NCBI RefSeq assembly: GCF_900460065.1 | Contig: NZ_UAVD01000052.1 | Span: 186,001-250,000, forward strand | Direction: 5' to 3' | Source: Streptomyces griseus | Lineage (GTDB): Bacteria; Actinomycetota; Actinomycetes; Streptomycetales; Streptomycetaceae | Length of the DNA stretch: 64,000 nucleotides | Shown here: one piece after another, positions 8,380 through 16,490 of the stretch | How positions within the stretch are numbered: position 1 is the stretch's first letter | How the letters are laid out: each line of letters starts with the position of its first letter | The notes under the pieces: generated by a model | Told to the model about the DNA's origin: nothing | The model's input: the letters and a program-made list of their open reading frames with translations, nothing else | The model's database searches: none | Program-made: the position numbers and the translations under genes

Positions 8380-8979
8380 GTGAATACCGAGAAGCTTACG
8401 GCTCGACGTCTCACGGCTGAAGAGACTGCAGAATTGGGCCCCCAGGACAGCGTCTTCGTCCCGGCAAGCATGGACGGCGTATCCCCCGACTGCTACGCAC
8501 CTGCCTTCCTCACGAAGCCGGGGAAGAGTTTCGAAGGTGGCTCCTTCATTGCACGGACGGCGTTCGGCGAGGAGGTGCACGTCCTTCCCGACAACGCCGA
8601 AGAAGGCGGGATCTGGATTGCGGACAAGGCAGGGGAGGCAATCGAGGTCCTCCAGAGCGCCGGCGTTCTCCTGAACCTGGCCCTCTTCGTTCCCGGCGGA
8701 AACAAGGAGTCCCTGGAATCTCTCTATTCCGCGGCCCGGGAAGCATTCGGCGCGGGGGTCGTCCAGCGCTGGAGCGAGGAAGTCGTCGAAGTGCCGGACG
8801 TCAAGGTCGACCTGTACGAGGAGCCGGCCCGGGGACGCAAGAACGCGAACAACCAGAATCGCGACCGCCGCGCCCTGGACATCTTTCCGACGCGCGTACG
8901 GTTCCTTGAGCCGAGCGAGGGCTGGAAGTTCGTCGTCGAACCGCACAAGGAGATCGTCGACGAGACGCCGACCATCTGA
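8380..8979 (+). CDS. Hypothetical protein
   Basis: The GTG at 8380 has GGGG 5 nt upstream and gives 199 residues; an in-frame ATG at 8344 is an alternative without a good ribosome binding site. The protein is acidic and soluble, with no signal peptide or TM helix. Words such as DCYAPAFLTKPGKSFEGGSF, LNLALFVPGGNKESLESLY and RRALDIFPTRVRF suggest a compact alpha/beta domain. I do not recognise the family. Its GC content at third positions is lower than its neighbours, which may indicate acquisition. A strong terminator follows. Confidence 0.6.
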   Translation: MNTEKLTARRLTAEETAELGPQDSVFVPASMDGVSPDCYAPAFLTKPGKSFEGGSFIARTAFGEEVHVLPDNAEEGGIWIADKAGEAIEVLQSAGVLLNLALFVPGGNKESLESLYSAAREAFGAGVVQRWSEEVVEVPDVKVDLYEEPARGRKNANNQNRDRRALDIFPTRVRFLEPSEGWKFVVEPHKEIVDETPTI

Positions 8980-9010
8980 CCTGGTGACAGGTTAGGCGGC
9001 AGTGCCATGG

Positions 9011-9036
9011 AAGCCCGTCAGCACGCTGGCGGGCTT
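9011..9036 (+). terminator. Rho-independent-type hairpin
   Basis: AAGCCCG-T-CAG-CACG-CTG-G-CGGGCTT folds into a 10-bp stem with a single T.G opposition and a 4-nt loop, followed by TCTC. It lies 31 nt after the stop of the hypothetical gene at 8380-8979. Confidence 0.75.
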
Positions 9037-9291
9037 CTCGGCGTTGAACGGGTGGCCCCTCCGGCTACCTCTCTCGGTCTCCCGGGCGTGCGACACCGCG
9101 TTCGAGACCGTCAAGCATCCACCGCGTTCGTCGCGGGCAGGCAGTCGCCGGCGGTGCCGCGTGGCGGCTACTTAGGGCTGCACGAAGACCGGCTGGACGG
9201 AGGCGCCGTTGGCGAGCATCGCCAACGCACCCCCTCCGCTCGGTAGCAGTCGCGACCGGGGATTGCCTCCCCTGCGAAACCAGTGGGATGC

Positions 9292-9303
9292 GGGAGCGCT
9301 CCC
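9292..9303. promoter_or_regulatory. CebR-type operator, copy 1
   Basis: GGGAGCGCTCCC is a perfect 12-bp palindrome matching the core of the CebR box (TGGGAGCGCTCCCA) that controls cello-oligosaccharide-induced genes in Streptomyces. It lies far upstream of the LPMO gene. Confidence 0.65.
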
Positions 9304-9485
9304 CAATCTGTCAAAGCGATAGCTCATGCAGCAGGAGGCAACAGACAGCCGCGGACGGCTGGTTCCGGGGTCGGCCGGACCGGCGCTCGACCCTGCCGAC
9401 TGGCCTCGACGATCCACTCAACGCGCTCCGCACGACGGCTTGCCAGGGGCACGGCACGCTCTTACAGTCCGTAAGTATCAGCGTG

Positions 9486-9499
9486 TGGGAGCGCTCCCA
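9486..9499. promoter_or_regulatory. CebR-type operator, copy 2 (perfect consensus)
   Basis: TGGGAGCGCTCCCA is identical to the 14-bp CebR consensus. Its placement upstream of a cellulose-active LPMO fits the known regulon: the repressor releases DNA when cellobiose or cellotriose is present. The CebR gene itself is not in this window. Confidence 0.8.
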
Positions 9500-9816
9500 G
9501 ATTCTCCGCCAGGGCGCTTTTCATCCTGTGATCGTCCCGATCCGGTCGTCTCCCCCACAGAGAGGCCCCCGCATGCGAGCGGCACCTCACTCCCCCTGGC
9601 CTCCCACAGCCCGAGTCCGCGCGTCGTCGGCTCCGGCGGCTACGGCTACGAACGCACGCCCGGCACCACAGCCGTCGGCCGGAGCGACCCCTCGCCCCCG
9701 TCGGCGCCCCCGCGCCCGGTGGCACCACCCGCCGGGACTCCGTGCCCGACGGAGGCCACAGGAGACAAGCGCGGAACAGACCGAAGACCGACCCCGACCC
9801 AGGCACAGGAGACCTC

Positions 9817-10899
9817 ATGGCCCGACGCAAGAAGCTTCTCACCTCGCTGGTGGCGGTGCTCGCGACGCTGCTCGGCGGAATCGGCCTGACCTTGATGGGT
9901 CAGGACAACGCTCAGGCGCACGGCGTCACGATGACGCCGGGATCGCGCACCTACCTCTGCATGCTGGACGCCAGGACCGGCACCGGCGCTCTGGACCCGA
10001 CGAACCCGGCCTGCAAGGCCGCGCTCGACGAGAGCGGTGCGAACGCGCTGTACAACTGGTTCGCCGTACTCGACTCCAACGCCGGCGGACGGGGGGCTGG
10101 TTACGTGCCGGACGGAACGCTGTGCAGCGCCGGTGACCGGTCGCCGTACGACTTCACGGGCTACAACGCCCCGCGCTCCGACTGGCCCCGGACGCATCTG
10201 ACGGCCGGGAAGACCATCCAGGTCAAGCACAGCAACTGGGCAGCGCACCCGGGCTCCTTCCGGGTGTACCTGTCCAAGCCCGGCTACTCGCCCAGCACCG
10301 AGCTGGGCTGGGACGATCTGGAGCTGATCGAGACCGTCACCGACCCGCCGCAGTCCGGCGGTCCGGGCACCGACGGCGGCCACTACTACTGGAACCTGGA
10401 CCTTCCCTCCGGCCGCTCGGGGGACGCCGTCATGTTCATCCAGTGGGTGCGTTCGGACAGCCAGGAGAACTTCTTCTCCTGCTCCGACATCGTCTTCGAC
10501 GGCGGCAACGGTGAGGTGACCGGCATCCGGGGCTCGGGCGGCACGCCGAACCCAACGCCCACGCCGACCCCCACCCCCACCGACCCGCACTCCGGGTGCA
10601 TGGCCGTCTACAGCGTGGCCAACTCCTGGAGCGGCGGCTTCCAGGGCTCCGTCGAGGTCATGAACCACGGCACGACGGCGCGCGAGGGCTGGGCCGTGCG
10701 GTGGAAGCCCGGCGTCGGCGTCACCGTCGGCAACACGTGGAACGGTGCTCTGACCACGGGGCCCGACGGCACTGTCACGGTCAGGAACCTCGCCCACAAC
10801 CGCACCATCGCACCGGAGGGCAGCGTCACCTTCGGGTTCACCGCCACATCGACCGGAAACGACTTCCCGGTCGGCTCGATCGGCTGCGTAACCCCGTAG
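9817..10899 (+). CDS. Secreted cellulose-active LPMO (AA10) with CBM2, CelS2-like
   Basis: The 360-residue precursor has a Tat/Sec-like signal peptide (MARRKKLLTSL...NAQA) cleaved before His35. His35 and His144 (NWAAHPGSF) form the copper-binding histidine brace, so the mature enzyme oxidatively cleaves crystalline polysaccharide. The AA10 domain runs to about 240, with RSPYDFTGYNAPRSDWPRTH and WVRSDSQENFFSC. A PTPTPT linker follows, then a C-terminal family 2 cellulose-binding module with the edge Cys pair. Sequence words are nearly those of S. coelicolor CelS2 (C1-oxidising on cellulose), as I recall them. The ATG at 9817 has AGGAG upstream. CebR-type operators upstream predict induction by cello-oligosaccharides. 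Confidence 0.95.
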   Translation: MARRKKLLTSLVAVLATLLGGIGLTLMGQDNAQAHGVTMTPGSRTYLCMLDARTGTGALDPTNPACKAALDESGANALYNWFAVLDSNAGGRGAGYVPDGTLCSAGDRSPYDFTGYNAPRSDWPRTHLTAGKTIQVKHSNWAAHPGSFRVYLSKPGYSPSTELGWDDLELIETVTDPPQSGGPGTDGGHYYWNLDLPSGRSGDAVMFIQWVRSDSQENFFSCSDIVFDGGNGEVTGIRGSGGTPNPTPTPTPTPTDPHSGCMAVYSVANSWSGGFQGSVEVMNHGTTAREGWAVRWKPGVGVTVGNTWNGALTTGPDGTVTVRNLAHNRTIAPEGSVTFGFTATSTGNDFPVGSIGCVTP

Positions 10900-10971
10900 C
10901 CGGTTACGTAGTCGTTTACGTGGTCCGCATGGTCGGTCCGCACGTGTGACCCGCCCGTGGCGCGGGCGTGA

Positions 10972-11008
10972 GCAGTGCCGGTCCCCTGTTCGTGGTGACC
11001 GGCACTGC
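10972..11008 (+). terminator. Strong hairpin terminator after the LPMO gene
   Basis: GCAGTGCCGGTC and GACCGGCACTGC pair over 12 bp around a 13-nt loop, 73 nt after the LPMO stop codon. Confidence 0.85.
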
Positions 11009-11375
11009 CGCCTGTCCCGCCCGGTCCCCCGGCGGCATCGGTGGTGATCGGCTGACCGGATACGCGGCGCGGTAGCACGGCAGATCGTGGCGGTCCGGTA
11101 CGGAGGCGATCGGTCGTCAGAAGGGGCGTTTCGTGTCGCCCCTCTCATCCCGCTCCGCACAACAGGTCGCAGGTGGGCGGCGGTTGGGCGGTCTCCGCAC
11201 CGGTGCCGCAGCGGTGGTCCGTGATCTTTCAGGGGTTGTCGGCGGCCGGTGGCACTGAGATCGTTGGGGCCGGGCCGATGTGGCGGCGCGCCGGTGGCGG
11301 CGTGAGCCGCGGACGCCGAGCGCGTTCCCCCATCCTAGGGGCGAACGTCACCGGCCGGAAAGGGAGACGAACGCG
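11009..11375. other. Intergenic region upstream of the thioesterase
   Basis: About 370 bases between the LPMO terminator and the thioesterase start. I see no gene and no clear operator; the promoter of the thioesterase should be here. Confidence 0.35.
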
Positions 11376-12140
11376 ATGGCGACCAGCAACTCGGGCGACC
11401 TGTGGGTGCGCCGCTACCACCCCGCACCCCAGGCGCCGGTCCGCCTGCTCTGCCTGCCGCACGCGGGAGGCTCCGCGAGCTACTTCCACCCGGTCTCCCA
11501 ACGTCTCACCCCGCATGTCGAGACCCTGGCCGTGCAGTACCCGGGCAGGCAGGACCGCAGGCACGAGCCGTGCCTGGAGACGGTGCGCGAACTGGCCGAC
11601 CGGATCGTCGAGGTCATCGGCCCGTGGCAGGACAAGCCGCTGGCGCTGTTCGGACACAGTCTGGGCGCCTCGGTCGCCTTCGAGGTGGCTCTGCGCATGG
11701 AGGCCCGGGGGAACCTGCCCGCCGCGCTCATCGCGTCCGGGCGGCGCGCGCCGAGCGCGCTCCGGGACGAACGCGTCCATCTGCGCGACGACGACGGCCT
11801 GTTGGAGGAGATCAGACGTCTGGACGGCACCCAGTCCCAACTGCTCGAGGACGACGAGATCAAGCGGATGGTCATGCCCTCGATCCGTGCCGACTACAAA
11901 GCCGCTGAAACCTACCGCTACGAGCCCGGCCCGCCGCTGTCGACGCCCGTCTACGCCCTGACCGGAGACGCCGACCCCAAGGCCACGACCGACGAGGTAC
12001 GCGCATGGGCCGACCACACCACCGGGCCGTTCGAGATGACGGTCTACCCCGGCGGCCACTTCTACCTCAACGCCCACTCCACAGCGGTGACCGACAAGAT
12101 CGCCGCCTGGCTGGCGCCCGCCACCGCCGCCGGACGCTGA
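11376..12140 (+). CDS. Type II thioesterase (alpha/beta hydrolase)
   Basis: A 254-residue free-standing thioesterase of the kind that removes stalled or wrong acyl groups from carrier proteins of polyketide or non-ribosomal peptide synthases. The fold signature is complete: LLCLPHAGGSAS (oxyanion region), nucleophile elbow GHSLGA with Ser95, acid Asp200 (TGDADPKAT) and His228 (GGHFYL). The ATG at 11376 follows AGGGAGA. No synthase, carrier-protein or tailoring gene lies within 8 kb on either side, so it works in trans or has lost its cluster. Its own hairpin terminator follows, so it is transcribed alone. Confidence 0.9.
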   Translation: MATSNSGDLWVRRYHPAPQAPVRLLCLPHAGGSASYFHPVSQRLTPHVETLAVQYPGRQDRRHEPCLETVRELADRIVEVIGPWQDKPLALFGHSLGASVAFEVALRMEARGNLPAALIASGRRAPSALRDERVHLRDDDGLLEEIRRLDGTQSQLLEDDEIKRMVMPSIRADYKAAETYRYEPGPPLSTPVYALTGDADPKATTDEVRAWADHTTGPFEMTVYPGGHFYLNAHSTAVTDKIAAWLAPATAAGR

Positions 12141-12162
12141 CCCCCGGGGCCGTCTCCCGCCC

Positions 12163-12187
12163 GGTGGGCCCTGGAACCGGGCCCACC
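12163..12187 (+). terminator. Hairpin terminator after the thioesterase
   Basis: GGTGGGCCC and GGGCCCACC pair over 9 bp around a 7-nt loop, 22 nt after the stop codon. Confidence 0.75.
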
Positions 12188-12494
12188 ACCGTGGAGTGAT
12201 GCTGTCGTGTCCCTTTCCCCGTCCGTCTCGTCCCGCGCAGGCGACGGCTGATCGAGTCGCCTGGCGCGTCCCGCGTTGCGGCAGCGGGCCGCGCTGACCC
12301 GCGGCCCGGATCGATCGTCCGTCCGGGCCGCGGCCCCGGCCCGCTGCTCCGCCTGCTGAAGGTCTCGCCGGCGCCCCATCAGATCCCGGTGGAACCGGGT
12401 GGACCGACGGAACCACGCAGCGTGTACGGACGTCTCCGCCCGGGACCCGGCCATCACCTTCGATCCACCGGGCGCGACTCCAGAACGGGAACAA
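12188..12494. other. Intergenic region, nothing recognised
   Basis: About 300 bases of GC-rich sequence between the thioesterase terminator and the EEP-family gene. I see no gene, and no operator I can name. Confidence 0.35.
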
Positions 12495-13526
12495 GTGACG
12501 CACACGGCTGCAGAAGCCCCGCGCGATGAGAGACGGCGGCGGGCCGGTGGTCGCGGACGGCGCTGGGGGCTGTCGGCCTGCGGGGTCGCGCTCATCGCGC
12601 CCGCCGTCCTGCTCGTCGTCCGGCTGACAGGGCTCGACGCCGGAACACCGCTGGCGATGCCGATGGTCCTGTTCCCGTGGACGACCGTCATCGGTGTGCT
12701 GGTGCTGCTGCTGTTGGCCGCTGTTCCCGTACTGCGGTCCCGGTGGGCGCTGGTCGGCACCGCGGCCCTGGTGACCGCTCACGCGGTCCTGCTGGCCCCC
12801 CGGTTCCTGTCCGACGGCCCGCAGGTGGCGGAAGGCGCGGTGGAGCTGCGCGTGGCCACCATCAACACCAACGGAGGCGCCGCCGACGCCCGGGCGGTGG
12901 TGCGGCTGGTCCGGACGGAGCGGATCGATGTTCTGGCGGTGCAGCAGATGCCGCCGGGCGGGGTGGAGGCCCTCGACAGGGCGGGCCTGGGCGCCTTGCT
13001 GCCGCACCAGGAACTCCACCCGGAGTACGACTCCTCCGTCTACTCGCGGCTCCCGCTCGGCGAAGCCGGTACGACTCGGGCCGACACGGCCTGGCCCCAG
13101 ACCGTCGCCGAGGTCGCGGTCGGCGGCCGTAGCGTGCGGTTCGTGGCGGTGCACACGTACTACCCCCTCGGGAGCCCGGAGCGGTGGACCCGGGACATGG
13201 CCGCGCTCACCTCGCTGGCACGGCGCGCGGGGCCGGACACCGTGTTCCTGGGTGACTTCAACGCCTCGCTCGACCACGCCCCGATGCGGGACCTGCTCGC
13301 GGCCGGCCTCACGGACACCCATGCCGAGCTCGGTCGTGGGTGGGCTCCCACGTGGCCCGTCGGCCTCATGCTCGTCCCACCCGTGGTCCAGTTGGATCAC
13401 GTCCTGCACGGTTCCGGTCTGGCGGGGGTCTCGGTGGGCGAGCGGACTGTGCCGGGAACCGATCATCGAGCCGTCGTCGCGGTGCTCGCGCTTCTGCCGG
13501 AGAGGGCCGGGGAGCGGAGCCGGTAG
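12495..13526 (+). CDS. Membrane-anchored EEP-family (endonuclease/exonuclease/phosphatase) protein
   Basis: The GTG at 12495 gives 343 residues. Three hydrophobic helices occupy about 26-45, 57-80 and 86-103, then a DNase I-like domain faces outside. Motifs are in order: N124 (RVATINTN), H220 (VAVHTYYP), D254/N256 (FLGDFNAS), D301 (QLDHVLH) and the closing D323-H324 (GTDHRAVVA). The usual metal-binding glutamate of the second motif is replaced: the sequence is DVLAVQQM, with Gln151 where LQE is expected. Most members hydrolyse phosphodiesters or phosphomonoesters. With Gln at this place activity may be weak or altered. No operon partner. Confidence 0.85.
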   Translation: MTHTAAEAPRDERRRRAGGRGRRWGLSACGVALIAPAVLLVVRLTGLDAGTPLAMPMVLFPWTTVIGVLVLLLLAAVPVLRSRWALVGTAALVTAHAVLLAPRFLSDGPQVAEGAVELRVATINTNGGAADARAVVRLVRTERIDVLAVQQMPPGGVEALDRAGLGALLPHQELHPEYDSSVYSRLPLGEAGTTRADTAWPQTVAEVAVGGRSVRFVAVHTYYPLGSPERWTRDMAALTSLARRAGPDTVFLGDFNASLDHAPMRDLLAAGLTDTHAELGRGWAPTWPVGLMLVPPVVQLDHVLHGSGLAGVSVGERTVPGTDHRAVVAVLALLPERAGERSR

Positions 13527-13669
13527 AAGATTCTTCGGGGCTACCGGCCGGGTCCTCCCCGTCTTGTGGCGGGGCCGGATCGCCGAGAGCCGGTTCGCCT
13601 ACGGCCCGGCCGGTGCGCTCGGACCGTTCGCCGCCCCCGGCCACCGGCCCGTGAGAAGCAAGGACGCGC

Positions 13670-13831
13670 ATGCCGCACACGACGACGCCCGACCGGGTCG
13701 CCATCGCCTGTCACGTGCGGGGCGAGTTGGCCACTCCCCTGGTGCGGACGGGCCCGGGGAAGGCACGGCGTGCCCTGCTGGATTCGAGGAGTTCCGCGCC
13801 GTCGCGAGCCCGCTGGTCCTGGGCTTCCTGA
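13670..13831 (+). CDS. Possible small ORF (53 aa)
   Basis: AAGGA lies 6 nt before an ATG that opens a 53-codon frame (MPHTTTPDRVAIACHVRGEL...). In another frame the same stretch ends with FEEFRAVASPLVLGFLTTVA, a little like the start of a sigma-factor region 2. Either the small ORF is real or the segment is a decayed gene. Nothing else is visible between 13527 and 13893. Confidence 0.2.
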   Translation: MPHTTTPDRVAIACHVRGELATPLVRTGPGKARRALLDSRSSAPSRARWSWAS

Positions 13832-13893
13832 CCACCGTCGCTCGGCGGTCGGAACGGTCCTGACGCACGGTGGAGGCCCCTTGGGCGTGATCT

Positions 13894-14805
13894 TCAGGGG
13901 GTTCTGCGGCGGGAGGTGGCGACGGCAGTGGTGTTCGCGGCGACGATCACCGCGATGGCCAGCCAGGCGAGGGCGTCGAGCCGCTGCCCGAGAACGGCGA
14001 GGCCGACGAGGGCGGCGAAGACCGGGTTGACGCTCATGAACACTCCGAAGAAGTGCGCCGGGACACGGCGCAGCGCCATGAGGTCGGCGAGGAACGGCAC
14101 CGCCGAGGAGAGCACCCCGGCGGCGAGGGCGCAGCCCAGCGCGGTGGGCGTGGGCGGGTGGTGCCGGAGCACCCAGACGCCGACGGGCAGGTAGAGCACG
14201 GCGGAGACGATCGCCGCTGCGGCCGAGCCCTCCAGGCCGGGCAGGCGGGCTCCGACGGTCCGGTTGAGCAGGATGTAACAGGCCCAGCAGGCCGCCGCCA
14301 GGAGGGCCAGGCCGATGCCCGGATAGTCGGTGGAGGGTGTGGGGCGCATGAGAACCGCCACCGCGCCCGCGGCTGCCCCGGCGGCGGCCAGGTCGAGGGG
14401 GCGGCGGGAGCCGGCCAGGGCGACGGTCAGCGGGCCTAGGAACTCCAGCGTGACGGCCAGCCCGAGGCCGATCCTGTCGATCGCCGTGTACAGGGAGAGG
14501 TTCATCCCGGCGAACACCAGGGCGAGGCCCAGGACGGGGCGCCACTGCGCGGCGGTGAAGTGTCGCAGCCGTGGCCTCGCGACCGCGCCGAGGACGACGG
14601 CGGCCACCCACTGGCGTACCGCCACGACTCCTGTGGGTCCGATCACCGGAAAGGCCAGCGCCGCGACGGAGGCGCCCGTCTGGTTGGAGAGGCCGCTGCC
14701 CAGCATCAGGGCCACACCGGCTCCGCGCCCCGCCCCCCTCGCTGGCGGCGGGCCGTCGGCTCCGGTCGGGAGGGGTGCTGAGGTCGGAGATGTGTCGGTC
14801 TGCAT
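13894..14805 (-). CDS. EamA/DMT-family transporter (RhtA-like)
   Basis: This 303-residue protein has about ten TM helices arranged as two EamA repeats (first repeat about 30-150, second about 165-295). Words such as GLSNQTGASVAALAFPVIGP, FAGMNLSLYTAIDRIGLGLA, VTLEFLGPLTVAL and FFGVFMSVNPVFAALVGLAV are characteristic of the RhtA/YdcZ-type exporters of amino acids or small metabolites. It is divergent from a LysR regulator with 69 nt between the starts, the usual arrangement in which that regulator controls the transporter. The substrate is unknown. Confidence 0.9.
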   Translation of the reverse strand: MQTDTSPTSAPLPTGADGPPPARGAGRGAGVALMLGSGLSNQTGASVAALAFPVIGPTGVVAVRQWVAAVVLGAVARPRLRHFTAAQWRPVLGLALVFAGMNLSLYTAIDRIGLGLAVTLEFLGPLTVALAGSRRPLDLAAAGAAAGAVAVLMRPTPSTDYPGIGLALLAAACWACYILLNRTVGARLPGLEGSAAAAIVSAVLYLPVGVWVLRHHPPTPTALGCALAAGVLSSAVPFLADLMALRRVPAHFFGVFMSVNPVFAALVGLAVLGQRLDALAWLAIAVIVAANTTAVATSRRRTP

Positions 14806-14861
14806 GCCACCGACGATGGGAGAGGCGTCGTCCCGCGCAAAATGCGTCCGCGCACGCGTCT

Positions 14862-14876
14862 ATACGATGGGCGTAT
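14862..14876. promoter_or_regulatory. LysR-type operator (T-N11-A)
   Basis: ATAC-GATGGGC-GTAT is an interrupted palindrome with the T-N11-A form bound by LysR regulators. It lies in the short divergent interval and its right arm overlaps the proposed ATG of the LysR gene, which fits autorepression together with control of the EamA gene. Confidence 0.55.
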
Positions 14877-15777
14877 GGATGAGTCGGTGAGCACGGCGGG
14901 TGCGCTGGAGCTGAAGCAGCTCCGGTGTCTGGTCGCCATCGTGGACACCGGCAGTTTCACCGACGCCGGCCACGCGCTCGGCATGTCGCAGGCCGCCGTC
15001 TCCCGCACCCTCGCCGGCCTGGAGAGTCTCCTCGGGGTGCGGCTGCTGCTCCGCACCAGTCGCAGGGTCGCGCCCACCGCGGCGGGGGTCCGGGCGCTGG
15101 CCCGCGCCCGCATCGTGCTCGCCGGCACGGAGGAATTCGTCCGCGAGGCGACCACCGGGCACGCCCGGCTGCACATCGGTCACGCCTGGTCGGCGTTCGG
15201 GCGGCACACCACCGAGTTCCAGCGCCGTTGGCACGATCAACATCCCGGGACCGACCTGCGTCTCATCCGTCACAACACGCCCACCGGCGGTCTCGCCGAA
15301 GGGCTGTGCGACCTCGCCGTCATCCGTGCTCCGATCGACCTCGCGCCGTGGTCCCACGCCCGGATCGGTACCGAGGCCCGCTGCGTCGCCATGGCGTCCG
15401 ACGACCCGTGGGCCCGCCGTCGCGGCGTGCGCCTGGACGAGATCCCGACCCGTGTCCTGGCCATCGACCGCCGCACGGGGACCACCGCTCTGGATCTGTG
15501 GCCGGAGCGGGACCGGCCGGAGGTCGAGTTCACCCAGGACATCGACGACTGGCTGGCGGCCATCGCCACCGGCCGCTGCGTGGGGCTCACGCCTCGGGCG
15601 ACCGCCGCCCAGTACCGTCGCGACGGCATCACCTACCGTCCGCTCCGGGGTGCGGACCCGGTCACCGTCCACCTCATCTGGCGTGCCCACACCCCGCACC
15701 CCGCGACGGACACCGCGATCGCCCTCGCCGCCGCCCTCTACCGCGAGGACCGGCCCGTCGGACGCCCGCGAGGCTGA
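14875..15777 (+). CDS. LysR-family transcriptional regulator
   Basis: A 300-residue regulator starting MDESVSTAGALELKQLRCLV. The N-terminal winged helix-turn-helix (about 12-70) contains GSFTDAGHALGMSQAAVSRT and LESLLGVRLLLRTSR. The rest is the LysR effector-binding domain with a HIGHAWSAFG strand and the hinge region around SDDPWARRRGVRL. The ATG at 14875 is preferred over 14842 because it fits the usual LysR N-terminus, but it overlaps the putative operator, so the real start may be elsewhere. Likely target is the divergent EamA transporter. Effector unknown. Confidence 0.9.
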   Translation: MDESVSTAGALELKQLRCLVAIVDTGSFTDAGHALGMSQAAVSRTLAGLESLLGVRLLLRTSRRVAPTAAGVRALARARIVLAGTEEFVREATTGHARLHIGHAWSAFGRHTTEFQRRWHDQHPGTDLRLIRHNTPTGGLAEGLCDLAVIRAPIDLAPWSHARIGTEARCVAMASDDPWARRRGVRLDEIPTRVLAIDRRTGTTALDLWPERDRPEVEFTQDIDDWLAAIATGRCVGLTPRATAAQYRRDGITYRPLRGADPVTVHLIWRAHTPHPATDTAIALAAALYREDRPVGRPRG

Positions 15778-15810
15778 CCCGCCACGGTGGGAGCGCTGAC
15801 CGGGAGGGGG

Positions 15811-16488
15811 TCAGGAGTCCTCCGCCGCTCTCCTCCGGGGACCTTCCAGGAGATTCAGCTCAAGTGCCCTGACCACCGCGTGCGTACGGTCGGCGACGTC
15901 GAGTTTGGCGAAGACCCTCAGCAGGTGGGTCTTCACGGTCGCCTCCGCGATGACGAGCCGGCGGCCGATCTCCACGTTGGACAGCCCGTCGGCCACCGCG
16001 CCCAGCACATCCACCTCCCGCGGCGTCAGCGTCACCGGCGCCGGCCGTCGCATCCGGGCCACCAGCCGCGCCGCGACCCGGGGCGCCAGCACGGTCTCGC
16101 CCCGGGCCGCGGAGTGGACGGCTTCCACCAGTTGGTCGCGGGTGGCGTCCTTCAGCAGGTAGCCGATGGCGCCCGCCTCGACGGCCCGCTCGATCTCCGC
16201 GTCGGTCTCGTACGTGGTCAGGATCAGCACGCGGGTCCGGGAGGGTCCGGCGACGATCCGCGCGGTGGCGCTCGTCCCGTCCAGGACGGGCATCCGCAGA
16301 TCCATCAGCACCACGTCGGGCTCCAGCCGTTCGGTGAGGGCGACTGCCGCCCGGCCGTCCTCGGCCTCGCCGACGATGTCGATGGTGGGTTCGTCGGCCA
16401 GCAGGGCGACGACTCCGGCACGCATCACCGTGTGGTCGTCCGCCACGAGGATCCGGAGCTTTCTCCGCGCTGTCGGCCCGCGTGTCAT
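15811..16488 (-). CDS. NarL/LuxR-type response regulator
   Basis: A 225-residue response regulator. The receiver domain has ILVADDHTVMRAG (acidic pair), the phosphorylated Asp in VVLMDLRMPVLDG, the Thr in ILTTYETD and the Lys in YLLKDA. A C-terminal LuxR helix-turn-helix contains LTPREVDVLGAVADGLSNVE and EATVKTHLLRVFAKL. It starts 2 nt after the kinase stop codon, so the pair is cotranscribed. It presumably controls the mmpL operon and other membrane-related genes; targets unknown. Confidence 0.95.
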   Translation of the reverse strand: MTRGPTARRKLRILVADDHTVMRAGVVALLADEPTIDIVGEAEDGRAAVALTERLEPDVVLMDLRMPVLDGTSATARIVAGPSRTRVLILTTYETDAEIERAVEAGAIGYLLKDATRDQLVEAVHSAARGETVLAPRVAARLVARMRRPAPVTLTPREVDVLGAVADGLSNVEIGRRLVIAEATVKTHLLRVFAKLDVADRTHAVVRALELNLLEGPRRRAAEDS

Positions 16489-16490
16489 GC

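Larger units (their letters stand above)
9037..9816. other. Long upstream region of the LPMO gene
   Basis: About 780 bases without a supportable gene. It contains two CebR-type operators (9292-9303 and 9486-9499), listed separately. The distance from the second operator to the LPMO start is 318 nt, unusually long. There is a ribosome-binding-like GAGAGG before an ATG at 9572, but the frame that follows is Arg/Pro-rich and runs antisense-like into the LPMO gene, so I do not call it. Confidence 0.5.

Noticed and set aside
9572..10136. Plus-strand frame with a ribosome-binding-like GAGAGG before the LPMO
   Set aside because: Arg/Pro-rich, runs out of frame into the LPMO coding sequence, no domain.
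11229..13466. 745-codon minus-strand frame opposite thioesterase and EEP gene
   Set aside because: Antisense shadow; crosses two terminators and two good genes.
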